NCBI GenBank assembly: GCA_016218155.1
Contig: JACREQ010000023.1
Span: 1-45,377, forward strand
Length of the DNA stretch: 45,377 nucleotides
DNA from: Bacteroidia bacterium
GTDB lineage: Bacteria; Bacteroidota; Bacteroidia; Bacteroidales; GWA2-32-17
Reading direction: 5' to 3'
Positions 1 through 9,538 of this stretch are shown in pieces. Numbering within the stretch: position 1 is the first letter of the stretch; each line of letters begins with the position of its first letter. The notes beneath the pieces were generated by a model, which was given only the letters and a program-made list of their open reading frames with translations, had not been told where the DNA came from and did not search any database. The position numbers and the translations under genes are program-made.

Positions 1-56
1 AAAAATCGATTATTTTTGCCATCGGATTTCTAATTATAATCCTTAATTCACAGTGA
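1..56 (+). CDS. C-terminal tail of an unidentified upstream protein (partial)
   Basis: Reading frame 3 is open from the window edge to a TGA at 54-56 and encodes a short hydrophobic tail ending in FLIIILNSQ. The stop overlaps the GTG start of the next gene in a GTGA arrangement, which is typical of translational coupling and is the main reason to prefer this frame. The other two frames stop at 31-33 and 44-46. The tail looks like the end of a membrane segment. The protein family cannot be named from so few residues. Confidence 0.4.
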   Translation, partial: KSIIFAIGFLIIILNSQ

Positions 57-1540
57 AGACCTTATATCGCTTTATTATTAAATCATACATTGGCCCATTG
101 GTGATGACTTTTTTCATCGTCATGTTTATTCTATTGATGCAATTCCTTTGGAAATATATTGACGATTTAGTGGGCAAAGGGCTAGAATGGAAGGTTATTG
201 CGGAACTATTGCTTTACGCTTCATCAAACCTAGTTCCCATGGCTTTACCCCTATCTACACTCCTTGCCTCATTGATGACTATGGGGAATTTGGGGGAAAA
301 TAATGAACTTCTTGCTATGAAATCGGCAGGCATTTCATTACCAAGAATATTAAGCCCGCTCATTTTTATTACAATACTAATTAGTATTAGTGCTTTTTTC
401 TTTTCTAATAACGTACTCCCCTATACAAATCTTAAAATATCAACACTTTTATATTCTGTAAAACAACAAAAGCCCGAATTAGCGATAAAAGAAGGAATTT
501 TCACCACAATTAATGATGTCTATAGCATAAAGATTGCGGAGAAAAACCAAAAGACGAGTTTAATGCGTCGAATAATGATTTATGATCATAGTAAAAATGA
601 AGGTAATCTCGTAATCACTTCAGCAGATTCAGGCTATATAAAAGTTTCTAATGACGAAAAACGATTAGTTGCAACACTTTATAGCGGCAATACCTATGAG
701 GAAAGGCTCGAAAACGCTACAAGTAAATCAGGGAATCGATCGTTTCCATCAACTAGCCAAAAATTTCAAGAACAAGTTATTGTATTCGAGTTACAAGGAA
801 AAGGATTGCAAAAAACTGACGAAGAACTTTTTAAAAGTAGCGCACAAACCATGAATCTTCATCAACTTGATATAGTAAAGGATTCGTTAAGCAAACAATA
901 TAGGTCCAGAGAAAAATCATTTCAGCATAATTTACATTACTCTGTTTTTCAACGAAATAAAAACATAAATAGTAAAGATAGTTTACACAAAAAAATGTTT
1001 CTCTTCCCTGGTGATTCGCTCTACAACATATTACCAAATTTAGAAAAACAAAGAATAATTGACGTTGCAATTACAAGTGCACGATCAACAAAAAGTTTTA
1101 TATCTTCTACTAGTGATGAGTTTTACTCTAAGGGAAAGTACATTGCAAGGCATAAAATAGAATGGAATAGAAAATTTTCGTTATCATTTGCATGTTTCGT
1201 ATTCTTCTTCATTGGAGCACCCCTTGGAGCCATAATTAGGAAAGGGGGACTGGGTATGCCTGTTGTGATATCAGTTTTCTTTTTTGTACTTTACTATGTT
1301 ATTACAATCTCTGGTGAGAAGTTTGCACGAGAACTTATATGGCATCCTGCTGCAGGAATGTGGTTGTCATCCTTCATTTTACTGCCACTTGGAGTTTTTC
1401 TTTCTTATAAGGCAACGACAGATTCGGTTATTATGAATTCTGATTTTTATACAGAATTCTTTAAAAAAATCATACGTTTTTATAAGAAAATCCATAAGAA
1501 AATTATAGGTTCAAAGCCAACCCCCTCCCTAAATAAATAG
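53..1540 (+). CDS. LptF/LptG-family lipopolysaccharide export permease (YjgP/YjgQ)
   Basis: This is an inner-membrane permease of the LPS transport ABC exporter family, which with LptB extracts LPS from the inner membrane and passes it to the periplasmic bridge. Three hydrophobic segments lie near residues 12-35, 55-80 and 95-122, followed by a large periplasmic region and three C-terminal segments near 375-398, 403-425 and 435-455, the usual six-helix plan. At 495 aa it is longer than the roughly 360 aa of enterobacterial members; the extra length sits in the charged Lys/Ser-rich periplasmic part, as in other Bacteroidota. The start is GTG, overlapping the upstream stop. The next gene begins immediately after the stop, so it probably leads an envelope operon. 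LptF and LptG cannot be told apart here. Confidence 0.88.
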   Translation: MKTLYRFIIKSYIGPLVMTFFIVMFILLMQFLWKYIDDLVGKGLEWKVIAELLLYASSNLVPMALPLSTLLASLMTMGNLGENNELLAMKSAGISLPRILSPLIFITILISISAFFFSNNVLPYTNLKISTLLYSVKQQKPELAIKEGIFTTINDVYSIKIAEKNQKTSLMRRIMIYDHSKNEGNLVITSADSGYIKVSNDEKRLVATLYSGNTYEERLENATSKSGNRSFPSTSQKFQEQVIVFELQGKGLQKTDEELFKSSAQTMNLHQLDIVKDSLSKQYRSREKSFQHNLHYSVFQRNKNINSKDSLHKKMFLFPGDSLYNILPNLEKQRIIDVAITSARSTKSFISSTSDEFYSKGKYIARHKIEWNRKFSLSFACFVFFFIGAPLGAIIRKGGLGMPVVISVFFFVLYYVITISGEKFARELIWHPAAGMWLSSFILLPLGVFLSYKATTDSVIMNSDFYTEFFKKIIRFYKKIHKKIIGSKPTPSLNK

Positions 1541-2743
1541 ATGAACATACTGATTTTAGCCAACAAGCCTCCTTTCCCAGCCAAAGATGGAAGTTCCTTA
1601 GCTACACTCAACATGGCAAAAGGGCTTGCTAAAGCAGGTAATAAGGTAAGTATTCTTGCAATTTCTACACCTAAGCATAAATGCGAATCGGAGTGGATTC
1701 CGAAAGAAATAATCGACTTAATCGACATTAAACTGATATATATTAACACAAGAGTTAACCTTTTTAAGAGTATAGTAAATCTGTTTTTTTCGAGAACTCC
1801 CTACAATATTGAACGTTTTATTAACCATAATTATAGCACAGCAATTAAAAAGATTATCAATAGCAATATTTTTGATGTAATTCAACTAGAAGGTCTATAC
1901 CTTGTACCCTATCTTTTAGAGATTCAAAAATTAACAAAAACCCCCATTGTTTACCGACCTCACAACATCGAACACGAAATTTGGGCTAGAATATTACGAA
2001 ACGAAAAAAATTGGATAAAAGCTAAATATTTCTCATTGCTTTCGAATCGAATTCTTAGAATGGAACTCTCAATATCGGCTCAAGTAAATGCTTTAGTTGC
2101 CATCTCTCAACGCGATGAGCAATGGTTTAAAGCAAATGGCTTTAGTAAACCTACCATTTCTATACCTATGGGCTATACTAAACCTGAATTAATTAATTCT
2201 AATGGTTTAGCAAATAGTGACATTTGTTTTATAGGTTCGTTAGATTGGATTCCAAACCAAGAAGGTTTATATTGGTTCTTAAACAATATTTGGCCAATAA
2301 TACTTAATGAATGTCCCAGCGTATCTTTTCATATTGCCGGTAGAAATACCCCAAAATCAATTGTTGAAAGATTAAAAAAGGAAAAAAGTGTAATCTTTCA
2401 TGGCGAAGTGGAAAGTGCAACCGAATATCTCAGTAGATTCTCCATTCTAGCAGTTCCAATCCTCTCTGGAAGTGGAATGAGGGTGAAAATTGTTGAAGGT
2501 ATGATGCTAGGAAATGTAATTGTTACAACCTCTATTGGGTTGGAGGGAATATATGCAACGAATAGAGAACAAGTTATTATTGCTGACGAGCCTAAGGATT
2601 TTGCAGAAGCAATTATCGAATTGATTCGTATTCCGATATTAAAGAATAGTATTGCAAAAAAAGCTCGTATTTTTGCAACCGATAATTTTGATACCTCCGC
2701 CTTAACAGAAAAGTTGGAGGCTTTTTACAAAAAACTTATTTAA
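1541..2743 (+). CDS. GT4-type glycosyltransferase
   Basis: This is a 400-aa GT-B fold glycosyltransferase that should move a sugar from a nucleotide donor onto a lipid or glycan acceptor at the cytoplasmic face. The N-terminal acceptor-side Rossmann domain starts MNILILANKPPFPAKDGSS. The C-terminal donor domain opens at about residue 228 with FIGSLDWIPNQEG and carries the GSGMRVKIVEGMMLG signature (about 310-324), where K316 and E319 match the donor-binding Lys/Glu. The ATG directly follows the upstream TAG with no gap. Together with the LptF/LptG gene before it and the GT2 gene after it, it probably serves LPS, capsule or exopolysaccharide synthesis. Acceptor and sugar cannot be read from sequence. 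Confidence 0.85.
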   Translation: MNILILANKPPFPAKDGSSLATLNMAKGLAKAGNKVSILAISTPKHKCESEWIPKEIIDLIDIKLIYINTRVNLFKSIVNLFFSRTPYNIERFINHNYSTAIKKIINSNIFDVIQLEGLYLVPYLLEIQKLTKTPIVYRPHNIEHEIWARILRNEKNWIKAKYFSLLSNRILRMELSISAQVNALVAISQRDEQWFKANGFSKPTISIPMGYTKPELINSNGLANSDICFIGSLDWIPNQEGLYWFLNNIWPIILNECPSVSFHIAGRNTPKSIVERLKKEKSVIFHGEVESATEYLSRFSILAVPILSGSGMRVKIVEGMMLGNVIVTTSIGLEGIYATNREQVIIADEPKDFAEAIIELIRIPILKNSIAKKARIFATDNFDTSALTEKLEAFYKKLI

Positions 2744-2745
2744 AG

Positions 2746-3927
2746 GTGGTCAAGTTTATTTTTTGGTTATTCATTGGATTACTCTTATATAGCTATATCG
2801 GTTATACAATAATCATTCTGGTTATATCATTTATCAAAAGATTTTTTCTTTCAAATAGAGAAGGCAATAAGGGTATTGAATCAGAATTTCCTGAGGTAAC
2901 AATAGTTATAGCCGCATACAATGAAGAAAAAAACGTCACCGAAAAAATTAAGAATACCTTTCAACAGGACTACCCTCAAGATAAAATAACACTGGTTTGG
3001 GTTAATGATTCCTCATCCGATAAAACTAAAGATAAGGTAGCAGAATACCCGAATGTTACCCTTTTAAATCAAATTGAACGACAAGGAAAAGTTGCTGCAA
3101 TAAATTTAGCAATGCGGTACGTTAAAACACCTATCGTTATTTTTTCGGATGCAAATGCTATGCTTTCAGCAGAAGCCATCAATAAGATAGTTAAACCCTT
3201 CTCCAATCCTAAGGTTGGTTGTGTTGCAGGAGAAAAAAGAATCTTAATGAACCTTATTGAGAACGCAGCAGCCACAGGTGAAGGAATTTACTGGAAATAT
3301 GAGTCTTTTATCAAGCAGATAGAGTCAACCTGTGGTTCTACACTTAGCGCAACTGGGGAACTTTATGCAATTCGGACTGAATTATTTGATGAGGTTAAAA
3401 ATGATACTATACTTGATGATTTTATTATTTCAACCCATGTAATTAGAAAAGGATACTTGGTAAAGTATGTGCCTGATGCCTATGCTTGTGAAAAGGCTTC
3501 TGCAAATATTAATGAGGAAAAAAAGAGAAAGATTAGAATTGCAGCAGGAAGTTTTCAAGCGCTTTTTAGAAGTATGGAACTATTAAACCCATTTAAGCAT
3601 CCTCTTTTCTCATTCCAATTCTTCTCACACAAAATTTTAAGATGGTTTGTACTACCAATTTCTCTACTATTGCTACCCTTATTAAATGTATTTATTCTTT
3701 TTTCCCACAGTCAATCCCCCATATATCAAGCAACTCTCATTATTCAAATATTCGTTCTATTAATGATTTTTTCGGGTTGGTTATTCAAGGATAAACAAAT
3801 ATCAACAAAATGGGTGTTTCTTCCTTTTTACCTTTTCATGATGAACATTTCAATTGTGCAAGGGTTTATTCGCTATGTTAATGGGAAACAAAATGTGAAA
3901 TGGGATAAATCCTTAAGACAAACCTGA
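2746..3927 (+). CDS. membrane GT2 glycosyltransferase
   Basis: This is a 393-aa membrane-bound family 2 glycosyltransferase of the hyaluronan/cellulose synthase-like type. An N-terminal transmembrane helix (about 5-33) is followed by the GT-A domain starting PEVTIVIAAYNEE (49-61), the VNDSSSD nucleotide-binding motif (86-92), a DxD-like D135-A-N137 and the acidic pair D224-D225 that supplies the general base. The usual Q/RxxRW motif is not obvious; the equivalent stretch reads RKIRIAAGSFQ (261-271). Three or more C-terminal helices follow from about residue 298. The start is GTG at 2746, two bases after the upstream stop, so it is probably coupled to the GT4 gene. Product and acceptor are unknown. 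Confidence 0.85.
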   Translation: MVKFIFWLFIGLLLYSYIGYTIIILVISFIKRFFLSNREGNKGIESEFPEVTIVIAAYNEEKNVTEKIKNTFQQDYPQDKITLVWVNDSSSDKTKDKVAEYPNVTLLNQIERQGKVAAINLAMRYVKTPIVIFSDANAMLSAEAINKIVKPFSNPKVGCVAGEKRILMNLIENAAATGEGIYWKYESFIKQIESTCGSTLSATGELYAIRTELFDEVKNDTILDDFIISTHVIRKGYLVKYVPDAYACEKASANINEEKKRKIRIAAGSFQALFRSMELLNPFKHPLFSFQFFSHKILRWFVLPISLLLLPLLNVFILFSHSQSPIYQATLIIQIFVLLMIFSGWLFKDKQISTKWVFLPFYLFMMNISIVQGFIRYVNGKQNVKWDKSLRQT

Positions 3928-3960
3928 CAAATGTTATGTATAGTTTTCAGTTCAATATAC

Positions 3961-3968
3961 TACTTTTG
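3961..3968 (+). promoter_or_regulatory. Bacteroidota -7 promoter element of ribBA
   Basis: TACTTTTG matches the TAnnTTTG consensus exactly and lies 24 bases before the ribBA ATG. No convincing -33 TTTG was found at the expected distance. The leader would be too short to hold an FMN riboswitch. Confidence 0.5.
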
Positions 3969-3992
3969 CATCAATTAAAAACAAAAAAATAG

Positions 3993-5243
3993 ATGAGCAT
4001 CAAGCAACAAAGCAAAACCGAATTCAAACTTAACACAATATCTGAGGCACTTGAAGAACTTAAAGCAGGTAAAGTTATTATTGTTGTTGATGATGAGGAT
4101 CGGGAAAACGAAGGTGACTTTATTGTAGCAGCAGAACTTATTACTCCTGAGATAGTTAATTTTATGGCTAAACATGGTCGTGGACTAATTTGTGCTCCAA
4201 TTCCTGAAAACCGTTGCATTGAACTCGACCTAGGATTAATGGTTGGTAATAATACAGCGCTCCACCAAACTCCTTTCACGGTCTCAGTTGATTTAATTGG
4301 TCAAGGTTGTACAACTGGAATATCTGCTTCTGATAGGGCCAAAACTATAAAGGCTCTTGTTGATCCATCGACAAAACCAGAGGATTTGGGTAGGCCAGGG
4401 CATATATTTCCGTTAAAGGCAAGAGAAAAAGGGGTACTCAGAAGAGCTGGTCATACCGAGGCGGTTGTAGATCTCACTCGTTTGGCAGGACTAAACCATG
4501 GAGGAGCCCTAGTCGAAATCATGAATGATGATGGCTCGATGGCTCGATTACCACAACTTATTCAAATAGCCAAACAATTTAATTTAAAGATAATATCAAT
4601 AAAGGATTTAATTGCATATCGTTTACAATTCGACAGCATTATTGAAGTAGGATCTAGGATTAAACTTCCAACCGCTTACGGCGATTTTGACCTAATTGCT
4701 TTTAGACAAAAATCGAATGGTTTAGAGCATGTTGCTCTTATAAAAGGAACATGGAATAAAGATGAGTCTGTTCTTGTTAGAGTGCATTCATCATGCGTTA
4801 CTGGGGATATCTTTGGTTCATATCGCTGCGATTGTGGCTCTCAGCTCCATCAAGCAATGCGTATGATTGAAAAGGAGGGCAAAGGTGTTCTTGTTTATAT
4901 GAATCAGGAAGGAAGAGGAATTGGCTTATTCAATAAAATCCACTCTTATAAATTACAAGAAGAAGGATTAGATACAATAGAAGCAAACATTGAACTAGGT
5001 TTCGAACCCGATGAACGAGATTATGGAGTCGGAGCAAGTATCCTTCGAGAGATTGGTATTCATAAAATGAAACTCATCTCTAATAATCCTATTAAAAGAA
5101 AAGGTCTTGAGGGCTATGGCTTAAAGGTAACAGAAAATATTTCACTCGAAATTGACTCCAACCCTCATAATGAATTTTATCTCAGAACAAAACGAGATAA
5201 AATGGGTCATATTCTATTGCTCAAGTCTCATAATAATCATTAA
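3993..5243 (+). CDS. ribBA: bifunctional 3,4-dihydroxy-2-butanone-4-phosphate synthase / GTP cyclohydrolase II
   Basis: This enzyme supplies both entry reactions of riboflavin synthesis: ribulose 5-phosphate to dihydroxybutanone phosphate (N-terminal half) and GTP to the pyrimidine precursor (C-terminal half). The RibB domain (about 12-210) has the acidic motif [11 protein letters not shown] at 33-43 and HTEAVVDL at 154-161. The RibA domain (about 215-410) has the zinc cysteines C268, C279 and C281 in the expected C-x10-C-x-C spacing, followed by NQEGRGIGL. At 416 aa it is full length with both active sites intact. It follows the glycosyltransferases after 65 bases with its own promoter element and precedes fmt by 15 bases. 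Confidence 0.96.
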   Translation: MSIKQQSKTEFKLNTISEALEELKAGKVIIVVDDEDRENEGDFIVAAELITPEIVNFMAKHGRGLICAPIPENRCIELDLGLMVGNNTALHQTPFTVSVDLIGQGCTTGISASDRAKTIKALVDPSTKPEDLGRPGHIFPLKAREKGVLRRAGHTEAVVDLTRLAGLNHGGALVEIMNDDGSMARLPQLIQIAKQFNLKIISIKDLIAYRLQFDSIIEVGSRIKLPTAYGDFDLIAFRQKSNGLEHVALIKGTWNKDESVLVRVHSSCVTGDIFGSYRCDCGSQLHQAMRMIEKEGKGVLVYMNQEGRGIGLFNKIHSYKLQEEGLDTIEANIELGFEPDERDYGVGASILREIGIHKMKLISNNPIKRKGLEGYGLKVTENISLEIDSNPHNEFYLRTKRDKMGHILLLKSHNNH

Positions 5244-5258
5244 TTTCGTTTAGCCTCG

Positions 5259-6227
5259 ATGATCAAGGATATTAGGATTGTATATATGGGGACTCCCGAT
5301 TTTGCGGTTGCCCCACTAAAAACCTTAGTTGAGGCTGGTTACAATATCGTTGGTGTAGTTACAGTACCTGATAAACCCGCTGGCAGGGGACAAAAAGTTC
5401 AATCATCCCCAGTAAAGATTTACGCTCAAGAGAAAGGTTTAAAAATATTACAACCAGAGAAACTAAAAAATCCCGATTTCATTAATGAGTTTGTCTCATT
5501 AAGTCCTGATATAGCCGTAGTTGTTGCATTCAGAATGTTACCCGAATCAATTTGGTCGATACCTAGATTGGGAACATTTAACCTCCACGCTTCTCTCCTA
5601 CCCCATTACAGAGGTGCTGCTCCAATTAATTGGGCGATTATTAATGGTGAGAAAAAAACTGGCGTTACTACTTTTCTTATAGATAAAGAGATTGATACAG
5701 GAAATATTATTTACAGGGAAGAGATAGATATTGATTCGAACCATACTGCTGGGGATATTCATGATAAACTAATGGTTATTGGAGCAAAACTGGTTCTAAA
5801 AACGGTTCAATCCCTTACTGAAAAAAAGGTTAACCCAATTGATCAACAACTATTTATTCAGAAAGGCGAACAGGTCAAATCTGCACCTAAGATTTTTAGA
5901 GAAACCTGTCGTATCGATTGGACTAAAACAGCATCTGATGTTCATAATTTTATCAGGGGCTTAAGTCCTTACCCTGGAGCTTGGACAGAGTTGATATTTG
6001 AAGATGGAGCGATAGTTCAGGTTAAACTATTGAAATCAGTTGAAATCGAAAAAAATCACCAACATACAAACGGATCTGTTTTAATCGAAGGAAAAAATAC
6101 ATTTAATGTTGCCTGTGATAATGGCTTTGTTAGTATTATCGAAATGCAACTGGCTGGCAAGCGTCCTATGAAAATCAATGAATTTTTAAATGGGCTTCGA
6201 AACATCGCACCAATTAAAATGATTTGA
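5259..6227 (+). CDS. fmt: methionyl-tRNA formyltransferase
   Basis: It formylates the initiator Met-tRNA using 10-formyltetrahydrofolate, allowing translation initiation. The 322-aa protein has the N-terminal formyltransferase domain starting with the VYMGTPDFA motif (8-16), the catalytic N108-LH110 region, the SLLPHYRGAAP tetrahydrofolate-binding motif (112-122) and the catalytic aspartate in DTGN (146-149). A C-terminal OB-like tRNA-binding domain begins near residue 205. It starts 15 bases after ribBA on the same strand, so co-transcription is likely. It converges on the glucosaminidase gene with 36 bases between the stops. Confidence 0.96.
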   Translation: MIKDIRIVYMGTPDFAVAPLKTLVEAGYNIVGVVTVPDKPAGRGQKVQSSPVKIYAQEKGLKILQPEKLKNPDFINEFVSLSPDIAVVVAFRMLPESIWSIPRLGTFNLHASLLPHYRGAAPINWAIINGEKKTGVTTFLIDKEIDTGNIIYREEIDIDSNHTAGDIHDKLMVIGAKLVLKTVQSLTEKKVNPIDQQLFIQKGEQVKSAPKIFRETCRIDWTKTASDVHNFIRGLSPYPGAWTELIFEDGAIVQVKLLKSVEIEKNHQHTNGSVLIEGKNTFNVACDNGFVSIIEMQLAGKRPMKINEFLNGLRNIAPIKMI

Positions 6228-6263
6228 ATTCGAAATATTCCTGACTTAAGTTTTATTTTCGAT

Positions 6264-7208
6264 TTACTTATCCTTAGGCTTACGTTTCCTCAATTGAATT
6301 ACTTGCCCTACCTCGGGTTGTTCTCCTATTTTCATCCTATTCTTGCGGTATAAACTTTTTAACTTAATCCCATACAATTGAGAAATTGAATACATGGTTT
6401 CGTCCTTATCAACTACATGCACTGAGTGGTTTATTTCGGCTCTACACCGTTTCGGTTGAATATAAATCTCCTGTCCCTCCCTTAATGCAGAATCCTTATT
6501 TAATTCATTATACTTAAATAACTGCCATGGCAATAATTCAAGTTCTTTGGTTAAACTTGCGTAATCATCACCTTTCCTTACTATAATATACTTAATCCTG
6601 TTACGAGTGAATATTTTCCGGTGCTTATTCATGTCAATTACAAAGTGATCGATATCAACCAAATCCCCCATACCCTTGGTTGGTGACTCAACTTCAACGG
6701 AAATCCCCTTATCATATATATATAAACTATTATCTTCTATAATTTTTATAAGCATTTCAGCATAATGTGGGTTTGTGGCATAGCCAGCCTTCTTGAGTCC
6801 ATAAGCCCATCCCTTATAATTGGATGGATCGAGATCAAATAAAAAAGAGTATCTACGTGCACCCCTCAAAAAATCTGAATGATCTTTATATGATGTTTCT
6901 GGATTACTATATTTTCTAAAGCACTCATTTCGAGTATCGTCATCCATATATACAGTAGAACCGTTCCATGTCTTATGACATTTTATCCCAAAATGATTAT
7001 TCGCTTTTATTGCCAACTTGCTATTCCCATTATCGCTCTCCAACAGTCCTTGAGCTAGAATAATACTAGCAGGCACTCCTTTCGTTTTCATTTGATAAAT
7101 AGCAATATCCTTATAATTATCAATATATTCTTCACGTGTTAACCTCTTTTGAGCGATGGTCAAAACTGGAAAAACTAATAGTAGAATCAATAGGTTAATC
7201 AACTTCAT
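6264..7208 (-). CDS. secreted GH73 N-acetylglucosaminidase with two LysM domains
   Basis: This is a cell-wall hydrolase expected to cut the glycan strands of peptidoglycan in the periplasm. An N-terminal signal peptide (about 1-19) precedes a mannosyl-glycoprotein endo-beta-N-acetylglucosaminidase-like domain (about 27-165) with the probable catalytic E57 in GLLESDNGNS. Two LysM peptidoglycan-binding repeats follow at about 208-252 and 262-308. The 314-aa layout matches the common Bacteroidota glucosaminidases. It is transcribed alone, divergently from cytidine deaminase. Confidence 0.9.
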   Translation of the reverse strand: MKLINLLILLLVFPVLTIAQKRLTREEYIDNYKDIAIYQMKTKGVPASIILAQGLLESDNGNSKLAIKANNHFGIKCHKTWNGSTVYMDDDTRNECFRKYSNPETSYKDHSDFLRGARRYSFLFDLDPSNYKGWAYGLKKAGYATNPHYAEMLIKIIEDNSLYIYDKGISVEVESPTKGMGDLVDIDHFVIDMNKHRKIFTRNRIKYIIVRKGDDYASLTKELELLPWQLFKYNELNKDSALREGQEIYIQPKRCRAEINHSVHVVDKDETMYSISQLYGIKLKSLYRKNRMKIGEQPEVGQVIQLRKRKPKDK

Positions 7209-7226
7209 AATTTATATTTTACTTTG

Positions 7227-7234
7227 CAAAAGTA
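7227..7234 (-). promoter_or_regulatory. -7 promoter element of the glucosaminidase gene
   Basis: Read on the minus strand this is TACTTTTG, an exact TAnnTTTG match 18 bases before the ATG at 7208. A TTTG lies 13 bases further upstream, closer than the usual 19 or so. Confidence 0.45.
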
Positions 7235-7315
7235 TTAAAATGCTGGTCAAATTGTATTATTTTTCTTAATTCATAGAACATGTGGGAAATCAGATGGAAT
7301 ATTCCAAGTATTTAA

Positions 7316-7323
7316 TACATTTG
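7316..7323 (+). promoter_or_regulatory. -7 promoter element of cdd
   Basis: TACATTTG is an exact TAnnTTTG match 34 bases before the cytidine deaminase ATG. It forms a divergent pair with the element at 7227-7234. Confidence 0.45.
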
Positions 7324-7357
7324 GTGGTGATTATTTGCTTATTAAAAAAACTGACCG

Positions 7358-7849
7358 ATGAAAGCAGTCAAAGAATCAGGATTCAAATTTATTGAATATT
7401 CTAATAAAGGCGAACTTAACCCAGAAGATATTCAATTAGTCGACTTAGCTATTGATGCTCAAAAAACAAGTTATTCCCCTTACTCTAAATTTAAAGTTGG
7501 AGCAGCCCTTTTATTGGAAAATGGAGAAATAATTCAGGGGAGTAACCAAGAAAACGGTGCATATCCATCAGGGCTTTGCGCTGAAAGAGTTGCAATTTTT
7601 TATGCTGGAGCAAAATACCCGGGTATTCCTATAAAAACAATTGCAATCACCGCCAGCTATAATAATCAACTAACTATCGATCCCATACCGCCTTGCGGAG
7701 CTTGTCGTCAGGTAATGATTGAATCAAGAAATATTGGAAAAAAACCAATAAAGGTAATAATGGTAGGTAGTCAAAAGACTTACGAAATTGAAGATGTTAC
7801 TTTTCTACTTCCATTCAATTTTTCTAACGTCAACGATGCTGTGAAGTAG
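7358..7849 (+). CDS. cdd: cytidine deaminase
   Basis: It deaminates cytidine and deoxycytidine to uridine and deoxyuridine for pyrimidine salvage. The 163-aa protein carries the zinc-site motif C74-A-E76 (zinc Cys and proton-shuttle Glu) and the PCGACRQ motif with zinc ligands C113 and C116. The substrate-loop YSPYSKFKVGAALL is at 39-52. The short extension before residue 30 is common in Bacteroidota versions. The ATG at 7358 follows a good -7 element. It is transcribed alone. Confidence 0.95.
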   Translation: MKAVKESGFKFIEYSNKGELNPEDIQLVDLAIDAQKTSYSPYSKFKVGAALLLENGEIIQGSNQENGAYPSGLCAERVAIFYAGAKYPGIPIKTIAITASYNNQLTIDPIPPCGACRQVMIESRNIGKKPIKVIMVGSQKTYEIEDVTFLLPFNFSNVNDAVK

Positions 7850-8021
7850 CTTTTTTAGAACAAAACTCTTTTTCTCGAATTGTTGACAGGGATATAGTTT
7901 GTAAAATGTTTTGAATGTACCTGTCTTTAGTTGCTATTAATCACCTAGCATCTCTTAATTATAGAAATAACCTTATTCAAAGTTTCTTCTCAAATCAGTA
8001 AAACGTCGTTACTAATAATTG

Positions 8022-8708
8022 CTACAAAGCCAAAAATTCCTTCCAAAGAACATCCTCTGGAGTTTGTGCAACAATTTCAATAAACTCACCACTAACTGGA
8101 TGGATAAAACTTACCAACCTTGAATGAAGATGAATACCCCCATCAGGGTTTGATCGAGGAAAGCCATACTTTAGATCACCCTTAATTGGGCATCCAATCT
8201 TTGCAAGTTGGCTTCTTATCTGGTGATGTCTACCTGTTAAAAGTTCTATTTCAAGTAGAAAGTAATTGCTTGTTTTTCCTAGCACCTTATAAATAAGTTT
8301 AGATTCCTTCGAATCTGGTTTAACAGTATCAAATACGTAGGACTTATTTTGCTTGGTGTTTCTTAATAAATAATGGATTAAAGTATCACTCTCTTTAGGC
8401 GGAATATTTTTTACAACTGCCCAATAGATTTTTTTTACCTGTCCATCATGAAAAAGTTTATTCATTCTAGGTAAAACCTTACTTGTTTTCGCAAAAAGCA
8501 CCACCCCGCTAACAGGTCTGTCAATTCGATGAATCACCTCAAGGTAAACACTCCCTGGTTTTTTGTCTCGAAATTTTATAACCGATTTTATCTGCTCAAT
8601 AAGTGGTTCATCACCAGTTTTATCACTTTGAACAATATCGTGATTAGTCTTATTTACGGCAATAATATGGTTATCCTCATAAAGGATACGATCAGGTGTA
8701 AAATTCAT
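8022..8708 (-). CDS. RluA-family RNA pseudouridine synthase
   Basis: It converts specific uridines in rRNA or tRNA to pseudouridine. The catalytic motif HRIDRPVSGVVLF (60-72) holds the nucleophile D63, and a later GRHHQIRSQL stretch also matches the family. At 228 aa it consists of the catalytic domain only, without an S4 domain, like RluC/RluA-type short members. It begins 14 bases after panB on the same strand, so it is probably its operon partner. The target uridine cannot be predicted. Confidence 0.93.
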   Translation of the reverse strand: MNFTPDRILYEDNHIIAVNKTNHDIVQSDKTGDEPLIEQIKSVIKFRDKKPGSVYLEVIHRIDRPVSGVVLFAKTSKVLPRMNKLFHDGQVKKIYWAVVKNIPPKESDTLIHYLLRNTKQNKSYVFDTVKPDSKESKLIYKVLGKTSNYFLLEIELLTGRHHQIRSQLAKIGCPIKGDLKYGFPRSNPDGGIHLHSRLVSFIHPVSGEFIEIVAQTPEDVLWKEFLAL

Positions 8709-8722
8709 AAGAATTATTAAGG

Positions 8723-9538
8723 CTAATATTGTTCTTTTTCGTTAGGAAAATCGGAATTCTTAACATCATTTATATACGACTGAAAGGCACCTAGCATCTC
8801 TGCATAAAGGTTATGATAGCGTCTTAAAAATCTTGGAGAAAATTCTTGAGTAATTCCAAGCATATCATGTGTTACAAGTACCTGGCCATCTACACCATTA
8901 CCAGCACCAATACCTATTACTGGAATTTTTAAATCACGAGCAACTTTAGCACCTAATTTTGCAGGTATTTTTTCAAGAACAATTGAGAAACAGCCTGTTT
9001 CCTGAAGAATTTGAGCATCTTCAACCAGTTTATCCGCCTCATCCTCATCCTTTGCACGAACAACATAAGTTCCAAATTTATGAATTGATTGCGGTGTAAG
9101 GCCAAGATGCCCCATAACAGGAATACCTGCGGAAAGTATTCGTGTTACAGACTCTACTATTTCCCTTCCTCCTTCAAGTTTTACAGCATCAGCACCGCTC
9201 TCCTTCATTATACGTATTGCTGAGTTTAAGGCTAATTTCGAATTACCCTGATATGATCCAAACGGCATATCAACAACTATTAACGCTCTTTTAATTGCAC
9301 GCACTACAGAAGATGCATGATATATCATCTGATCAAGGGTAATCGGCAGTGTCGATTCATAACCTGCCATTACATTGGATGCGGAGTCCCCAACTAGAAT
9401 CACATCAATACCAGCAGCATCAAGTATTCTTGCCATTGAAAAATCATACGCTGTTAGCATTGATATTTTTTCCCCTCTATGCTTCATTTCACCCAACACG
9501 TGAGTTGTAACAATTCGAGCTTTGCCTTCTATTGACAT
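8723..9538 (-). CDS. panB: 3-methyl-2-oxobutanoate hydroxymethyltransferase
   Basis: This is the first committed step of pantothenate and CoA synthesis: it adds a hydroxymethyl group from methylenetetrahydrofolate to 2-oxoisovalerate. The 271-aa protein keeps the family landmarks: [11 protein letters not shown] near the N-terminus, the metal-binding [28 protein letters not shown], and the [15 protein letters not shown] motif near the C-terminus. No panC or panD is nearby. The start at 9538 has a good -7 element 36 bases upstream. Confidence 0.96.
   Translation of the reverse strand: MSIEGKARIVTTHVLGEMKHRGEKISMLTAYDFSMARILDAAGIDVILVGDSASNVMAGYESTLPITLDQMIYHASSVVRAIKRALIVVDMPFGSYQGNSKLALNSAIRIMKESGADAVKLEGGREIVESVTRILSAGIPVMGHLGLTPQSIHKFGTYVVRAKDEDEADKLVEDAQILQETGCFSIVLEKIPAKLGAKVARDLKIPVIGIGAGNGVDGQVLVTHDMLGITQEFSPRFLRRYHNLYAEMLGAFQSYINDVKNSDFPNEKEQY

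Noticed and set aside
3928-3992. FMN riboswitch upstream of ribBA
   Set aside because: The gap is only 65 bases with a promoter element in it, too short for the aptamer, and no conserved aptamer segments are visible.
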